This document shows, piece by piece, positions 18,047 to 25,951 of a stretch of 64,000 nucleotides of DNA; within the stretch, counting starts at the first letter, position 1, and every line of letters starts with the position of its first letter. Where the stretch lies: contig JBEEOW010000004.1 in the NCBI GenBank assembly GCA_041191405.1, positions 1 to 64,000 of the forward strand, in the 5' to 3' direction. Under the pieces are notes generated by a model. It did not search any database, was not told the origin of the DNA, and saw only the letters and a list, made by a program, of their open reading frames with translations. This DNA is from JBEEOW01 sp041191405. Lineage in GTDB: Bacteria; Bacteroidota; Bacteroidia; Cytophagales; UBA9547. Made by a program: the position numbers and the translations under genes.

Positions 18047-20131
18047 TTACATAGAAAACGACAATCCTAAAGATATAAATCTTTGATCAAGGGGGACTGA
18101 TACATTTTGTACGTTCCAATAATATTTTTTGTTTAATAAATTTTTAGCTTGAAGCTCAAAAATCAAAGTTTCAACAATAGGAATCCGTAAATTAGCATCA
18201 AAAAACAATATTTGTTTGGACAAGTAATTATTGTTAGAAAAATTTGTCAAATATCTAGAAACCAATGCAAAAGAAGTACCTTCCCATTTTTTACTAGACC
18301 ATAAAATACCGGCAATCACTTTTGTATGCGATTTATTAACTAAATTTTGCGTCTGCCCTTTTTTAATTAATGTTGTATTTCCCCAAAATTGAAATTGTTG
18401 ATTTATATCATATTTAAGCTCAAATTCAATCCCAGATGTTAACCAAACATTTTGTTGATTTAAAAACCAATTTCCATTTACAGTATCATTATTCAAGGAA
18501 ATAAATGGCAAACTTGTACTAGTAATTGTACCATGATTATTATTTCTAAATACAGATACATTCAGTAAAAATTTATTAAAAGTTATGTTTGAAGAAATTT
18601 CTAATGACTCAATCCACTCAGCTTTTAATGAATTTAAATTTGTAGGATAAATGGATTTACTATTCAATTCATCTGTAAATTGTCTATTCAAACCAACTTC
18701 TTTTAATGTAGGCGAACGCAATGCTCTTCCATACATCATTTTAAAATTCCAATTATTTGTAATTCGTTGCATTGTTACTATTCGAGGTGATAAACGAGCA
18801 AATGTATAATAACCCGTCATACCTATATCTTCCCTTAAGCCTGCTGTAATAGTTAGCCCTTTTAAAAAATCAACATGTTGATGTACTTGTGTATAAAATG
18901 AATAAGTTTGAAAATATGCAGATGAGTTATAAAAATTCATTGTATCCTTAGGATATGAAAAATTTCTGATTGAGTCAGAAGGCACATTTATATAATAGTT
19001 CCATGATTCAGGAGTTCCTAACTCATATCTTAAATCATAATTAACTCCCACTATAATATGCCTGTTTGTAGTAGATGCATATTGCCATTCAGTTGAAAGT
19101 TCAGCATTTCTTACTACACTTTTATATGCATTAAAAACTCTAACTGCACTATTATTTATACTTTTATCAGTATTATGATAAGCTTCTTCTGAACTAACAT
19201 TATATTTTAGATAAGAAACAAGTTTGCTTTTTTCTGAAATCTGTTTTTCATATTTAATATATGGGTTAAATGCTTCCCAAGTTATTTTGTTTAAAGCAGA
19301 TGTTTCATTACCTAACCACATTTCCCCTAATTGTCCTTGTCTACTTAATGAAATCAAACCAAACGTAAATCCATCTAACCATTTGGCTTCGGGCGTAAAA
19401 CCTACATAAGTAAATATACTTTTATTTCCATCCCAATACCTAAAATCTGCATTTTGACTTGAACCCAAAAAGGTTTCAGTTGGATCTTTGGTATAATAAC
19501 CTCCAGAAAACCAAGCTTCTCCAAAATTCCCTCTTTTAATAGCATTTATCATAGTACGTTTTTGACGTAATGCAGCACTGTAAGTTGAATATGCATTTAA
19601 TTCTGAGCCAAATTTTTTCAAAGAATTTCTATGAACATTTATTACTCCATAAAATGCTCCAGTACCATACAAAGCAGAAGCTGGACCTTTCATTAACTCA
19701 ACTCTTTTTGCAAAAAACAAGGGCATTTCTTCTTGTGTAAACACTTTGTTGCTTCTTCCTAAACTAATAGGAATGCCATCAATAAGCATTAAATGTTTAT
19801 TATTATTATAAGCATCAGTAGCAAATCCTCTTGTTTCAAGGCCTTTTTCAGCGTATTGCAAAGTACTTCCGTATCCAGTAGTTATGTTTGTTAATTCCGA
19901 CAAAGTATAATAACCTAACTGCCTAATATCCTTTGAAGTATATATTGAAACTGAGGCAGAAGATTCATTAATTTTTTCTTCTATTTTAGTTGGAGCAGTT
20001 ACAACTTTATTGAGCATTTCTTCATCAGAAATGTGTAGTAAATCATTCTTTAATGAATCAATATCTGACTGTGCATTTAAAACTTGTTGTAAAAAACTAA
20101 AAAATAAAATAAAGATAATCGGCTTCTTCAT
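18047..20131 (-). CDS. TonB-dependent receptor
   Basis: A 694-aa outer-membrane receptor. The signal peptide (ends LNAQS) is followed by a possible TonB box region and the plug domain (SASVSIYTSKDIRQLG, LMLIDGIP, VELMKGPASALYG, GVINV). A 22-strand type barrel runs from about residue 180 and ends in aromatic FSM. It lacks the carboxypeptidase-like N-terminal extension of SusC proteins and has no SusD partner, so it is more like siderophore, vitamin or metal receptors; the substrate is unknown. It is first in a run with YfiR and the hybrid kinase, suggesting that uptake or surface sensing is coupled to kinase signalling. Confidence 0.9.
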   Translation of the reverse strand: MKKPIIFILFFSFLQQVLNAQSDIDSLKNDLLHISDEEMLNKVVTAPTKIEEKINESSASVSIYTSKDIRQLGYYTLSELTNITTGYGSTLQYAEKGLETRGFATDAYNNNKHLMLIDGIPISLGRSNKVFTQEEMPLFFAKRVELMKGPASALYGTGAFYGVINVHRNSLKKFGSELNAYSTYSAALRQKRTMINAIKRGNFGEAWFSGGYYTKDPTETFLGSSQNADFRYWDGNKSIFTYVGFTPEAKWLDGFTFGLISLSRQGQLGEMWLGNETSALNKITWEAFNPYIKYEKQISEKSKLVSYLKYNVSSEEAYHNTDKSINNSAVRVFNAYKSVVRNAELSTEWQYASTTNRHIIVGVNYDLRYELGTPESWNYYINVPSDSIRNFSYPKDTMNFYNSSAYFQTYSFYTQVHQHVDFLKGLTITAGLREDIGMTGYYTFARLSPRIVTMQRITNNWNFKMMYGRALRSPTLKEVGLNRQFTDELNSKSIYPTNLNSLKAEWIESLEISSNITFNKFLLNVSVFRNNNHGTITSTSLPFISLNNDTVNGNWFLNQQNVWLTSGIEFELKYDINQQFQFWGNTTLIKKGQTQNLVNKSHTKVIAGILWSSKKWEGTSFALVSRYLTNFSNNNYLSKQILFFDANLRIPIVETLIFELQAKNLLNKKYYWNVQNVSVPLDQRFISLGLSFSM

Positions 20132-20240
20132 ACATTTAATTAATAATAAGCAAAATAACTATTTTTATTATTTAGTTTATAGTAAAAACAAATTATTATA
20201 TATTTTTTTAAATAGATGTATGATATTTAATAAAATGGTA

Positions 20241-20248
20241 TATTTTTG
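20241..20248 (+). promoter_or_regulatory. -7 box for apaG
   Basis: TATTTTTG matches TAnnTTTG, 30 bp upstream of the apaG ATG at 20279. It supports that start over the in-frame extension beginning at 20246, which overlaps the box. No convincing -33 TTTG is seen. Confidence 0.45.
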
Positions 20249-20278
20249 TCGCAACATACAACATTAAAAAGCTTATTT

Positions 20279-20665
20279 ATGGTAACTCAAATTACAGCAG
20301 GAGTAAAAGTGAGTGTGCGAACAGCTTACCAACCAAGCTATTCAAGCCCTGCACAATCGCATTATGTTTTCACATACGAAGTTACAATTGAAAACCAAAG
20401 TGAATTTACTATACAACTACTTCGTAGAGAATGGCAAATTTTTGACTCTGATGGACAAATTCGTTTGGTTGAAGGAGAAGGTGTAGTTGGTCAACAACCA
20501 ATTATTGAACCAGGCTCTTCTCATAAATATATTTCTGGATGTAATTTAAAAACCAACATTGGTAAAATGAAAGGAAATTATTTAATGGAAAAAGTAGTAG
20601 ATGGTACAATTTTCCAAGCTGCTATTCCAGAGTTTGTACTTATCCCTAACTATAAATTAAACTAA
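20279..20665 (+). CDS. apaG: Co2+/Mg2+ efflux protein ApaG
   Basis: The start at 20279 gives MVTQITAGVKVSVRTAYQ, the usual ApaG N-terminus and a 128-aa protein, the normal length. It is a single fibronectin-III-like beta sandwich with the family motifs YEVTIENQSE, LRREWQIFDSDGQ, VEGEGVVGQQP and PGSSHKY. ApaG is a small cytosolic protein linked to cobalt/magnesium resistance and nucleotide (ApppA-type) metabolism in enterobacteria; its biochemical role is unsettled. The methyltransferase gene follows after 3 bp, so the two form an operon. Confidence 0.95.
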   Translation: MVTQITAGVKVSVRTAYQPSYSSPAQSHYVFTYEVTIENQSEFTIQLLRREWQIFDSDGQIRLVEGEGVVGQQPIIEPGSSHKYISGCNLKTNIGKMKGNYLMEKVVDGTIFQAAIPEFVLIPNYKLN

Positions 20666-20668
20666 ACA

Positions 20669-21454
20669 TTGAATAATATTCTTTGGCGTATTACCGATTA
20701 TGTTACTTTTTGGTTCAAAGCAGGAAATGCTCATGGACTACATTCTCCATTTGTATTTGACTTATATACTGAAATAATTACCGCTGAAAAACATTTTTAT
20801 AATTTTGATACTATTTCAAAACTCCGTAATTCACTTTTAATTAACCATGACAAAGTTTCTATTCTTGATTTAGGAGCTACAGGCAATAATTCAACAAGAA
20901 CTAGTTCTATAAGTGATATCACTTCAAAATCAGCTTGTTCATCAAAAAAAGGCGAATTATTATTCAAACTTGCCGACAATTTTCAGTCTAACTCAATACT
21001 TGAACTAGGTACAAACGTTGGTTTAAGTGCAACTTACTTTGCCATGGCTCGCCCAAATGCCAACATTCATACCATTGAAGGTGCACCCAATTTAGCTGAA
21101 ATTGCTTCTCAAAATTTTCAAAAACTTAAACTAAAAAACATTACCCAACATATTGGTTCATTTGAAAATTGCATTGAAAATGTACTAAATTTTATGCAAA
21201 ACGTTGATTTAGTTTATATTGATGGCAATCACAAATACGAACCAACTATAAATTATTTCAATACCATTTTACCTTTTTGCTCAGAAAATACTATTTTAAT
21301 TTTTGATGATATTCATTGGAGCAAAGAAATGCTCACTGCTTGGAATGAAATAAAAAAAAACAACAAAGTTACTTTAAGTATTGATTTATACCACATTGGC
21401 ATAATATTTTTCAAAAAAGTGAATCAAAAAGAAAGTTTTATGTTGAGATTTTAG
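20669..21454 (+). CDS. class I SAM-dependent methyltransferase
   Basis: A 261-aa protein starting at TTG, 3 bp after apaG; there is no alternative start before the conserved segment FWFKAGNAHGLHSPFVF, which is typical of this Bacteroidota family. The Rossmann methyltransferase core has motif I LELGTNVGLSATYFA, an acidic strand-2 end in IHTIEGAP, and VYIDGNHKYEPTINYF with FDDIHWSKEM, similar to the O-methyltransferase/CmcI type. The acceptor substrate is unknown. Residues about 60-95 are Ser/Thr/Lys-rich and look like a surface loop. Its stop codon (TAG) is the first part of a heptamer array. Confidence 0.82.
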   Translation: MNNILWRITDYVTFWFKAGNAHGLHSPFVFDLYTEIITAEKHFYNFDTISKLRNSLLINHDKVSILDLGATGNNSTRTSSISDITSKSACSSKKGELLFKLADNFQSNSILELGTNVGLSATYFAMARPNANIHTIEGAPNLAEIASQNFQKLKLKNITQHIGSFENCIENVLNFMQNVDLVYIDGNHKYEPTINYFNTILPFCSENTILIFDDIHWSKEMLTAWNEIKKNNKVTLSIDLYHIGIIFFKKVNQKESFMLRF

Positions 21455-21564
21455 ACCTAAGACTTAAGACAAAAGACTTAAGACTTAAGACCACAAAAAA
21501 CGAAAACTGAAAACTGAAAATCGAAAACTGAATACTGATTACTGATTACTGACAACTGAATTCT
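21453..21564. repeat. heptamer array A (16 units in 7-nt phase)
   Basis: The 112 bp between two convergent genes split exactly into sixteen 7-mers: six of type AGACTTA, a bridge AAAAAAC, then GAAAACT x2, GAAAATC, GAAAACT, GAATACT, GATTACT x2, GACAACT, GAATTCT. The phase is never broken. The first unit includes the last bases of the methyltransferase stop codon, and the last unit ends one base before the stop codon of the HSDR_N gene. Confidence 0.92.
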
Positions 21565-22041
21565 CTAACCATTCGAAGGTAATTCATTTACAGGCTCATA
21601 CCTACCTAATTCTTTATTTAAAAATAAACACAAATGCACTTTTCCATTTGTAATATATAAATAATCAGCACCAACAGTTTTATTGTAAACTACAGCTTGT
21701 TCCATTACAGCTCTATTGATTGGAACATTGTAAGCTTTACATTCACAGAGTATAAAAGGCTGAAAATCTTTTCCATAAACCAAAATATCTGTACGTTTTT
21801 GCACAGTATTATATTTATGTCCCCATTCGGTTTTTACCATTCCTGCTGAGTAATGTAAAGTTTTGGTTAAAAAATGTAAAGCATGTTGCCTTACCCATTC
21901 TTCAGGAGTAAGTTTTATAAATTTTTTTCTTGTAAAATCCCAAATTTCATCTTCAATACCTTTTGCCCTGATATTAAATTCATATACAGGAAAATCAAGT
22001 ATCGGGAAATTTTTATATTGCTTCAGTGAATTTGGGGTCAT
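21565..22041 (-). CDS. HSDR_N-type nuclease-fold protein (stand-alone)
   Basis: A 158-aa cytosolic protein that matches the N-terminal domain of type I restriction HsdR subunits (HSDR_N_2). The PD-(D/E)xK core is visible: Glu72, Asp85 in RTDILVYG, and Glu100-x-Lys102 in FILCECKAY, followed by Gln115 in MEQAVVYN, as in motif IV of that fold. No helicase domain, HsdM or HsdS is nearby, so it is not a restriction system by itself. Stand-alone copies are common in Bacteroidota and their function is unknown; DNA binding or nicking is possible. Confidence 0.85.
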   Translation of the reverse strand: MTPNSLKQYKNFPILDFPVYEFNIRAKGIEDEIWDFTRKKFIKLTPEEWVRQHALHFLTKTLHYSAGMVKTEWGHKYNTVQKRTDILVYGKDFQPFILCECKAYNVPINRAVMEQAVVYNKTVGADYLYITNGKVHLCLFLNKELGRYEPVNELPSNG

Positions 22042-22109
22042 TGGGTTGGATTAAAAATTAATTTCAAATTTCTTTTCATAACTTTTTCAGCTATCAGAAG
22101 GTGGCAATT

Positions 22110-22184
22110 TCGAAGTGATTCAGGAGTTCTATCAAATTTTGTTTAACCCCAAAAGCTTGATAGAACATGGAAGCTCCACTTTGA
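22110..22184. repeat. long stem-loop downstream of orphan HEAT-like gene
   Basis: A perfect 10-bp inverted repeat GTTCTATCAA (22126-22135) with TTGATAGAAC (22157-22166) has an inner TTTTG/CAAAA pairing and an outer AAGTG..GGAG / CTCCACTT pairing with a bulge. The whole could fold into an approximately 75-nt hairpin. It lies downstream of the 245-aa orphan gene. It may be a terminator-like structure or one end of a cassette-type unit. Confidence 0.6.
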
Positions 22185-22195
22185 GGTAAGTACTT

Positions 22196-22933
22196 TTATC
22201 TGCTGATATTTATTCGATTATTAATTTCTTCTTTAGCACTTTCAATAAAATACTTCAATGTGTTGCTTCTAGTCCTTTTATATTCTTTGTCAAGCATTTC
22301 AAAGCACTTTTCTGTTCCAGTTGATCTTAATGTTGCACAAATCATTCCTTTTGTATGAGTGTCACTTTTAGAAAATTCTTTAATCAACAAGTCTTCAATC
22401 TCCGAATGTTCGGAATTCTCTAGTCCAGAAAGTGCAACAATTCTATTCTGATACGTACCTTCTGTCAAAAGATACTTAAGAAATTCAATATTTAGTGATT
22501 TTGGCTTTCTAAGGTCTCTAAGTCTGCTTAATACAGAGGTTATTGTTTCTTCATCTTCTAATTGTTTGATAATAGAAATAAGAAATTCAAAAAGCTCATA
22601 ATCTATGGTATTAACACATAAACTTGCTAAACAACGCAAAACATACTTTTTATATTTTTCAAATTCTGTGTCAGACAGAAGTTGAATTAATTCAGGTTTG
22701 AGATTTTTGTCGCTAAGGTTGTCTGAAACACGAAAAGCAAACCAACTTGGAGAATCTTCGCTTCCAAATGACATATCTCTTTTTTGTTTCTTTATTATGT
22801 TTTTAGAGATAGGTTCATTGTTGTCCATTTGAATAATTAAAGTCTTTATGTCTGCCGCTTTTAACTCAGAAACAAGCCTTTCTTTATCTTCTTCAACTTT
22901 TCTATCAAGACTTTTAAATAGTTCAAATATCAT
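22196..22933 (-). CDS. hypothetical HEAT-like helical repeat protein
   Basis: A 245-aa cytosolic protein with no signal peptide or membrane segment. It is almost all helical, with repeated helix pairs of about 30-35 residues (VLRCLASLCVNTIDYELFEFL, IVALSGLENSEHSEIEDLLI, GMICATLRSTGTEKCFEML) that look like HEAT/ARM repeats. Such proteins usually bind other proteins. No family or function is recognised. It is flanked by palindromic sequences on both sides and lies in an accessory stretch, suggesting it was acquired as a single-gene unit. Confidence 0.7.
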   Translation of the reverse strand: MIFELFKSLDRKVEEDKERLVSELKAADIKTLIIQMDNNEPISKNIIKKQKRDMSFGSEDSPSWFAFRVSDNLSDKNLKPELIQLLSDTEFEKYKKYVLRCLASLCVNTIDYELFEFLISIIKQLEDEETITSVLSRLRDLRKPKSLNIEFLKYLLTEGTYQNRIVALSGLENSEHSEIEDLLIKEFSKSDTHTKGMICATLRSTGTEKCFEMLDKEYKRTRSNTLKYFIESAKEEINNRINISR

Positions 22934-22962
22934 ACTGTGTCGTCTTTAATATTTACATCTAA

Positions 22963-22999
22963 CCTTCCGGCGGTTGGCGGTTGGCGAGCTTCGGAAAGG
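22963..22999. repeat. GC-rich palindrome upstream of the HEAT-like gene
   Basis: CCTTCCG (22963-22969) pairs with CGGAAAGG (22992-22999) around GGCGGTT repeated twice plus GGCGAGC. A related GCCAAACGCC stretch lies at about 23072-23082 before the next gene. The GC content is far above the surroundings, as for the palindromes at 153-214 and 748-806. Confidence 0.55.
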
Positions 23000-23094
23000 A
23001 TTATTTTCTTTCTAAGATAAAATTTCTTGCGAGAAATAAACGTGAATTTACTACAAAATTAGCAATCTTGCCAAACGCCTGTTGGTAGTAGTTT

Positions 23095-23691
23095 TTATTC
23101 TAATAACTTAAAATATTTATGATTTCTAATTCTTTCAAGTAATTCGTTTTCTATTTTATCTTTTTCTACTTTTTTTCCATTTGTATCAAAAAAATAGTAT
23201 TCAACATTACCAAAAACAAAAGTATAATTTAACTCTTTTAAATAAACTGAATAAATAGTTTTATAATCTTTTACTATTTTCTCTATTTTAATTACGCTAC
23301 TAAATGATTCTTTTACTTTCTCTTTTCCAAATTTTGAAATTAAAGTTACAACTTTTAAAGAATCTATTGCTTCGCAATATTCGAAAAAACGGCAACCATC
23401 AATTGAGTCTAATAGAGCTAAAGCTTTTTCATAATCTTTTCGTTTGTTATGTATTTGTGTTTGAATTAAATATATTTCTCCAAAAGCACTTGCCCAGGCA
23501 TTTCCACAAAAACCATAGTTACTTAATTTTGCTTTTCTAAGAAATTCTTCCGCTTTATTTAATTTTTCATTTTTTAATTTTTTTTCTGCTTTTTCAATGA
23601 ATTTGTAACCTTGTTTATAGTTATACTTTTTTTGTCCAAATGTCTTATTCGAAAATGATATTATTATCAGAATTATTATTAGATATCTCAT
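23095..23691 (-). CDS. hypothetical exported protein with TPR-like helices
   Basis: A 198-aa protein with a hydrophobic signal peptide ending near KTFGQ. Residues about 25-110 form helix pairs like tetratricopeptide repeats (YKFIEKAEKKLKNEKLNKAE, KDYEKALALLDS). A C-terminal alpha/beta part contains VFGNVEYYFFDTNGKKV. Four cysteines in the first half could form disulfides in the periplasm. No family is recognised. The gene is bordered by palindromic repeats and has no functional neighbours, consistent with an accessory single-gene insertion. Confidence 0.65.
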   Translation of the reverse strand: MRYLIIILIIISFSNKTFGQKKYNYKQGYKFIEKAEKKLKNEKLNKAEEFLRKAKLSNYGFCGNAWASAFGEIYLIQTQIHNKRKDYEKALALLDSIDGCRFFEYCEAIDSLKVVTLISKFGKEKVKESFSSVIKIEKIVKDYKTIYSVYLKELNYTFVFGNVEYYFFDTNGKKVEKDKIENELLERIRNHKYFKLLE

Positions 23692-23756
23692 AAATGTCTT
23701 TCTTGTTAAGATTCTGTGGTAAAATTACTGCCAACAATTGTATTTATTAAATAGTC

Positions 23757-23873
23757 TAGCGAAAACAAACACTTCGGCTACGCTCATTGACCGTTTTCTA
23801 GTATCAGTTACTCGAATAATTAACTTTAAGGTTAGTGAGCTTGTCGAAGTATTAGTAAAGTAATTTTTCGCTA
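23757..23873. repeat. nested inverted-repeat element, 117 bp
   Basis: The outer arms are TAGCGAAAA (23757-23765) and TTTTCGCTA (23865-23873). The inner arms are ACTTCGGCTACGCTCATTGACC (split here as 23771-23780 and 23781-23792) and its imperfect partner GGTTAGTGAGCTTGTCGAAG (23830-23849). There is no coding content. The inner arms resemble the dispersed CTTCGACAAGCTCA-type repeat common in many bacterial genomes; that is from memory. It looks like a small non-autonomous element or dispersed repeat. Confidence 0.65.
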
Positions 23874-23935
23874 AAAAACTTTGGCCAATCTTTAATATTT
23901 AAATATTAACAAAATACCTTAAGTAAGACTAATAA

Positions 23936-24514
23936 CTAAATATCCAATATCTGATGGTTTTGATAATCAACTATACAACGTTCATCTGCAAGTGAAATAC
24001 TGCCTGATTCAACCAATAATGAAGTTTTTGCATTATCAAGTTCACGCTTGTATTCACCTTTTAATTCTTTACGTTTAATTGCTTCCATAAACCTACGAAC
24101 CTCCTCTTTAGACTCTAAAATCAAGGCTGGTACTTGCGTTGGTTTCCCTTCTTCATCTTTAGCAACCATTGTAAAATAAGATGTATTGGTATGTTTTACA
24201 ACGCCAGTTTTTACATTTTCAGCAATTACTTTTATACCAACAATCATTGAAGTTTTACCCACATAATTTACAGAACCCAACATTGAAACCATTTCACCCA
24301 CTTCAACCGGCTGTAAAAATTCAACATTATCAACCGAAACCGTAACACAGTAACTTCCCGAATGTTTGGTTGCACAAGCATAAGCCAATTTATCCATCAA
24401 CGAAAGCAAAATACCTCCATGTATTTTTCCACCGAAATTGGCATAAGCTGGTATCATTAACTCTGTTAAAGTTACTTGGCTACTTTTTACTGGTTTGCTT
24501 TTTATTGGTTCCAT
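23936..24514 (-). CDS. acyl-CoA thioesterase, hotdog fold
   Basis: A 192-aa cytosolic hotdog-fold thioesterase of the YciA/BACH type. Visible family motifs are the ANFGGKIHGGILLSLMDKLA helix region with the substrate-binding Asn-x-x-Gly and the Asp in LMDK, then TVSVDNVEFLQPVEVGE and the C-terminal SYFTMVAKDEEGKP. It hydrolyses acyl-CoA to free acid and CoA and probably acts on medium to long chains. About 60 residues beyond the core are helical and charged. The gene lies next to coaE, but a heptamer array separates them, so they need not be one operon. Confidence 0.9.
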   Translation of the reverse strand: MEPIKSKPVKSSQVTLTELMIPAYANFGGKIHGGILLSLMDKLAYACATKHSGSYCVTVSVDNVEFLQPVEVGEMVSMLGSVNYVGKTSMIVGIKVIAENVKTGVVKHTNTSYFTMVAKDEEGKPTQVPALILESKEEVRRFMEAIKRKELKGEYKRELDNAKTSLLVESGSISLADERCIVDYQNHQILDI

Positions 24515-24521
24515 GATTTTA

Positions 24522-24647
24522 GTTGAGAGTTGAGAGTTAAGAGTTAAGGGTTAAGAGTTTAGAATTTAGAGTTTAGTTTAATTTTTTTTAAATCTTTAAT
24601 CTAAAATCTAATTTCTAAAGTCTTATGTCTTATAAATTAAGTCTTTA
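24522..24647. repeat. heptamer array B (18 units in 7-nt phase)
   Basis: The array can be read without a phase break from 24522: GTTGAGA x2, GTTAAGA, GTTAAGG, GTTAAGA, GTTTAGA, ATTTAGA, GTTTAGT, two T-rich units, ATCTTTA, ATCTAAA, ATCTAAT, TTCTAAA, GTCTTAT x2, AAATTAA, GTCTTTA. The last units run over the coaE stop codon and encode its final residues. Confidence 0.85.
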
Positions 24648-25219
24648 AAAATAGACAACACTTGAGGAATTAGCAAATTTTGTTCATCATTTAAAATTAC
24701 AAAATCGGCAAATTTCTTTTTTTCAGAATCAGGGAGTTGTTTATCAATAATTGCTCTTATTTCACTTTCGGTTCGTTGTGTATCCCTTTTTTTGATTCGA
24801 TCAATTCTTAATTCTAAAGGAGATGTTACAAGAATTAAATAATCCAATGTCTTGTGGGAGTTTGATTCAATTAACAATGCCGCTTCTTTCAAAACCATTT
24901 TAGCACCTAATTCGGCTTGCTTTTTTGTCCATTGCTCAAAATCTTCACCAACTAAAGGATGCACCAATTGGTTGATAAACTGCAAATTAGCTTCATCATT
25001 AAAAACTTGTTTTGCAATAAAAGGTCTATTTAAATTACCTTCTAAAAATGCTTCATTTCCAAATTGTTCAACAAGTTTTTGATGAACCAATGGATGTGTA
25101 TTCATGATTTTTTTGGCTTCTGTATCGGCATCATAAATAGGAACTCCCAAACTTGCAAACAATTTACAAACCGTTGATTTGCCCGTTCCTATTCCGCCAG
25201 TGATGCCAACCTTAATCAT
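24623..25219 (-). CDS. coaE: dephospho-CoA kinase
   Basis: A 198-aa P-loop kinase of normal length. The Walker A motif GITGGIGTGKS is at 5-15, with the substrate-binding YDADTEAKKIM and a lid region rich in Arg (RIDRIKKRDTQRTESE). It catalyses the last step of coenzyme A synthesis, phosphorylating the 3-prime hydroxyl of dephospho-CoA with ATP. The start overlaps the stop of the YbbR gene by 4 bp (ATGA), so translation is coupled. The final residues and the stop codon lie within heptamer array B, so the C-terminus may have been rewritten by the repeat. Confidence 0.95.
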   Translation of the reverse strand: MIKVGITGGIGTGKSTVCKLFASLGVPIYDADTEAKKIMNTHPLVHQKLVEQFGNEAFLEGNLNRPFIAKQVFNDEANLQFINQLVHPLVGEDFEQWTKKQAELGAKMVLKEAALLIESNSHKTLDYLILVTSPLELRIDRIKKRDTQRTESEIRAIIDKQLPDSEKKKFADFVILNDEQNLLIPQVLSIFKDLIYKT

Positions 25220-25926
25220 TTTACTTCTTCAGCTTTAACTACATCAAAACTAACTAGGATATATTTATTTTCAACCGACACCAATTTATCTTTAAAATTT
25301 ACAGGAAATTCCTCTTTATGGGCACTTTCAATAAACTTAGAAGATAAATTAATGGTTAATGTATCTGTAATTTTATCCAATGATTCTTTTGGCCCAGTAA
25401 CTTCCAATTCTTGTGGTTGGATATTTACTTTACCATTAATTTTATAACCACCAAGTAATGAAATTGCTGCTGAATCAACCCTGATTTTAATTTTTTTATT
25501 GATGATATAAGATAAATGAAGTGGTAATGTATCTTTTTTAACTTCATTTATGGTAACACCTTTAAGTTGTGCTTGTAAGCGAGAAACTAAATCCGCAGCT
25601 AGCACATAATTACCTTCTGGAATGGTAGTAATATCTAATTTTAAAGGAGATAATGAAGATAAAAATCCACGTCGAACCAAAGTCCAACCAAATGAACTTA
25701 CATTTAAATGCACAAATTGTGGTTCACTTTTTTCAAGTTGAACAATTTTATTTTTGTCGAACTTAATTTTTACAGGAAACTTAATATCTGTATTATAGTT
25801 TCTGTTGAGGGCATTAAAAACCCAAAAAAGAACCGCTAAGCAAGCACAGAAAAAGGCGATTCGGAAATCGCCCTTTTGATGCTCACTTAGCGGCTTTAAT
25901 ATCCAACGCAAAATACTGCGTAGCAT
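25216..25926 (-). CDS. YbbR-like domain protein, membrane anchored
   Basis: A 236-aa protein with one N-terminal membrane segment (about residues 23-42, RIAFFCACLAVLFWVFNAL) and a periplasmic part with two YbbR-like repeats (FPVKIKFDKNK to SPLKLDITTIPEG, and KIRVDSAAISLLGGYKINGKV to VTGPKESLDKI). In Firmicutes YbbR proteins regulate the diadenylate cyclase CdaA; in Bacteroidota the gene stands next to yajC and coaE without CdaA, so its partner is unclear. It is translationally coupled to coaE. Confidence 0.88.
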   Translation of the reverse strand: MLRSILRWILKPLSEHQKGDFRIAFFCACLAVLFWVFNALNRNYNTDIKFPVKIKFDKNKIVQLEKSEPQFVHLNVSSFGWTLVRRGFLSSLSPLKLDITTIPEGNYVLAADLVSRLQAQLKGVTINEVKKDTLPLHLSYIINKKIKIRVDSAAISLLGGYKINGKVNIQPQELEVTGPKESLDKITDTLTINLSSKFIESAHKEEFPVNFKDKLVSVENKYILVSFDVVKAEEVK

Positions 25927-25951
25927 AATCTATTTATTTAAGATGAATAAA

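Noticed and set aside
21453..21564. Possible CRISPR or simple microsatellite
   Set aside because: There are no unique spacers, and the unit changes along the array while the phase is kept, so neither model fits.
21565..22041. Type I restriction-modification system
   Set aside because: Only the HSDR_N-like nuclease fold is present; there is no helicase, HsdM or HsdS nearby.
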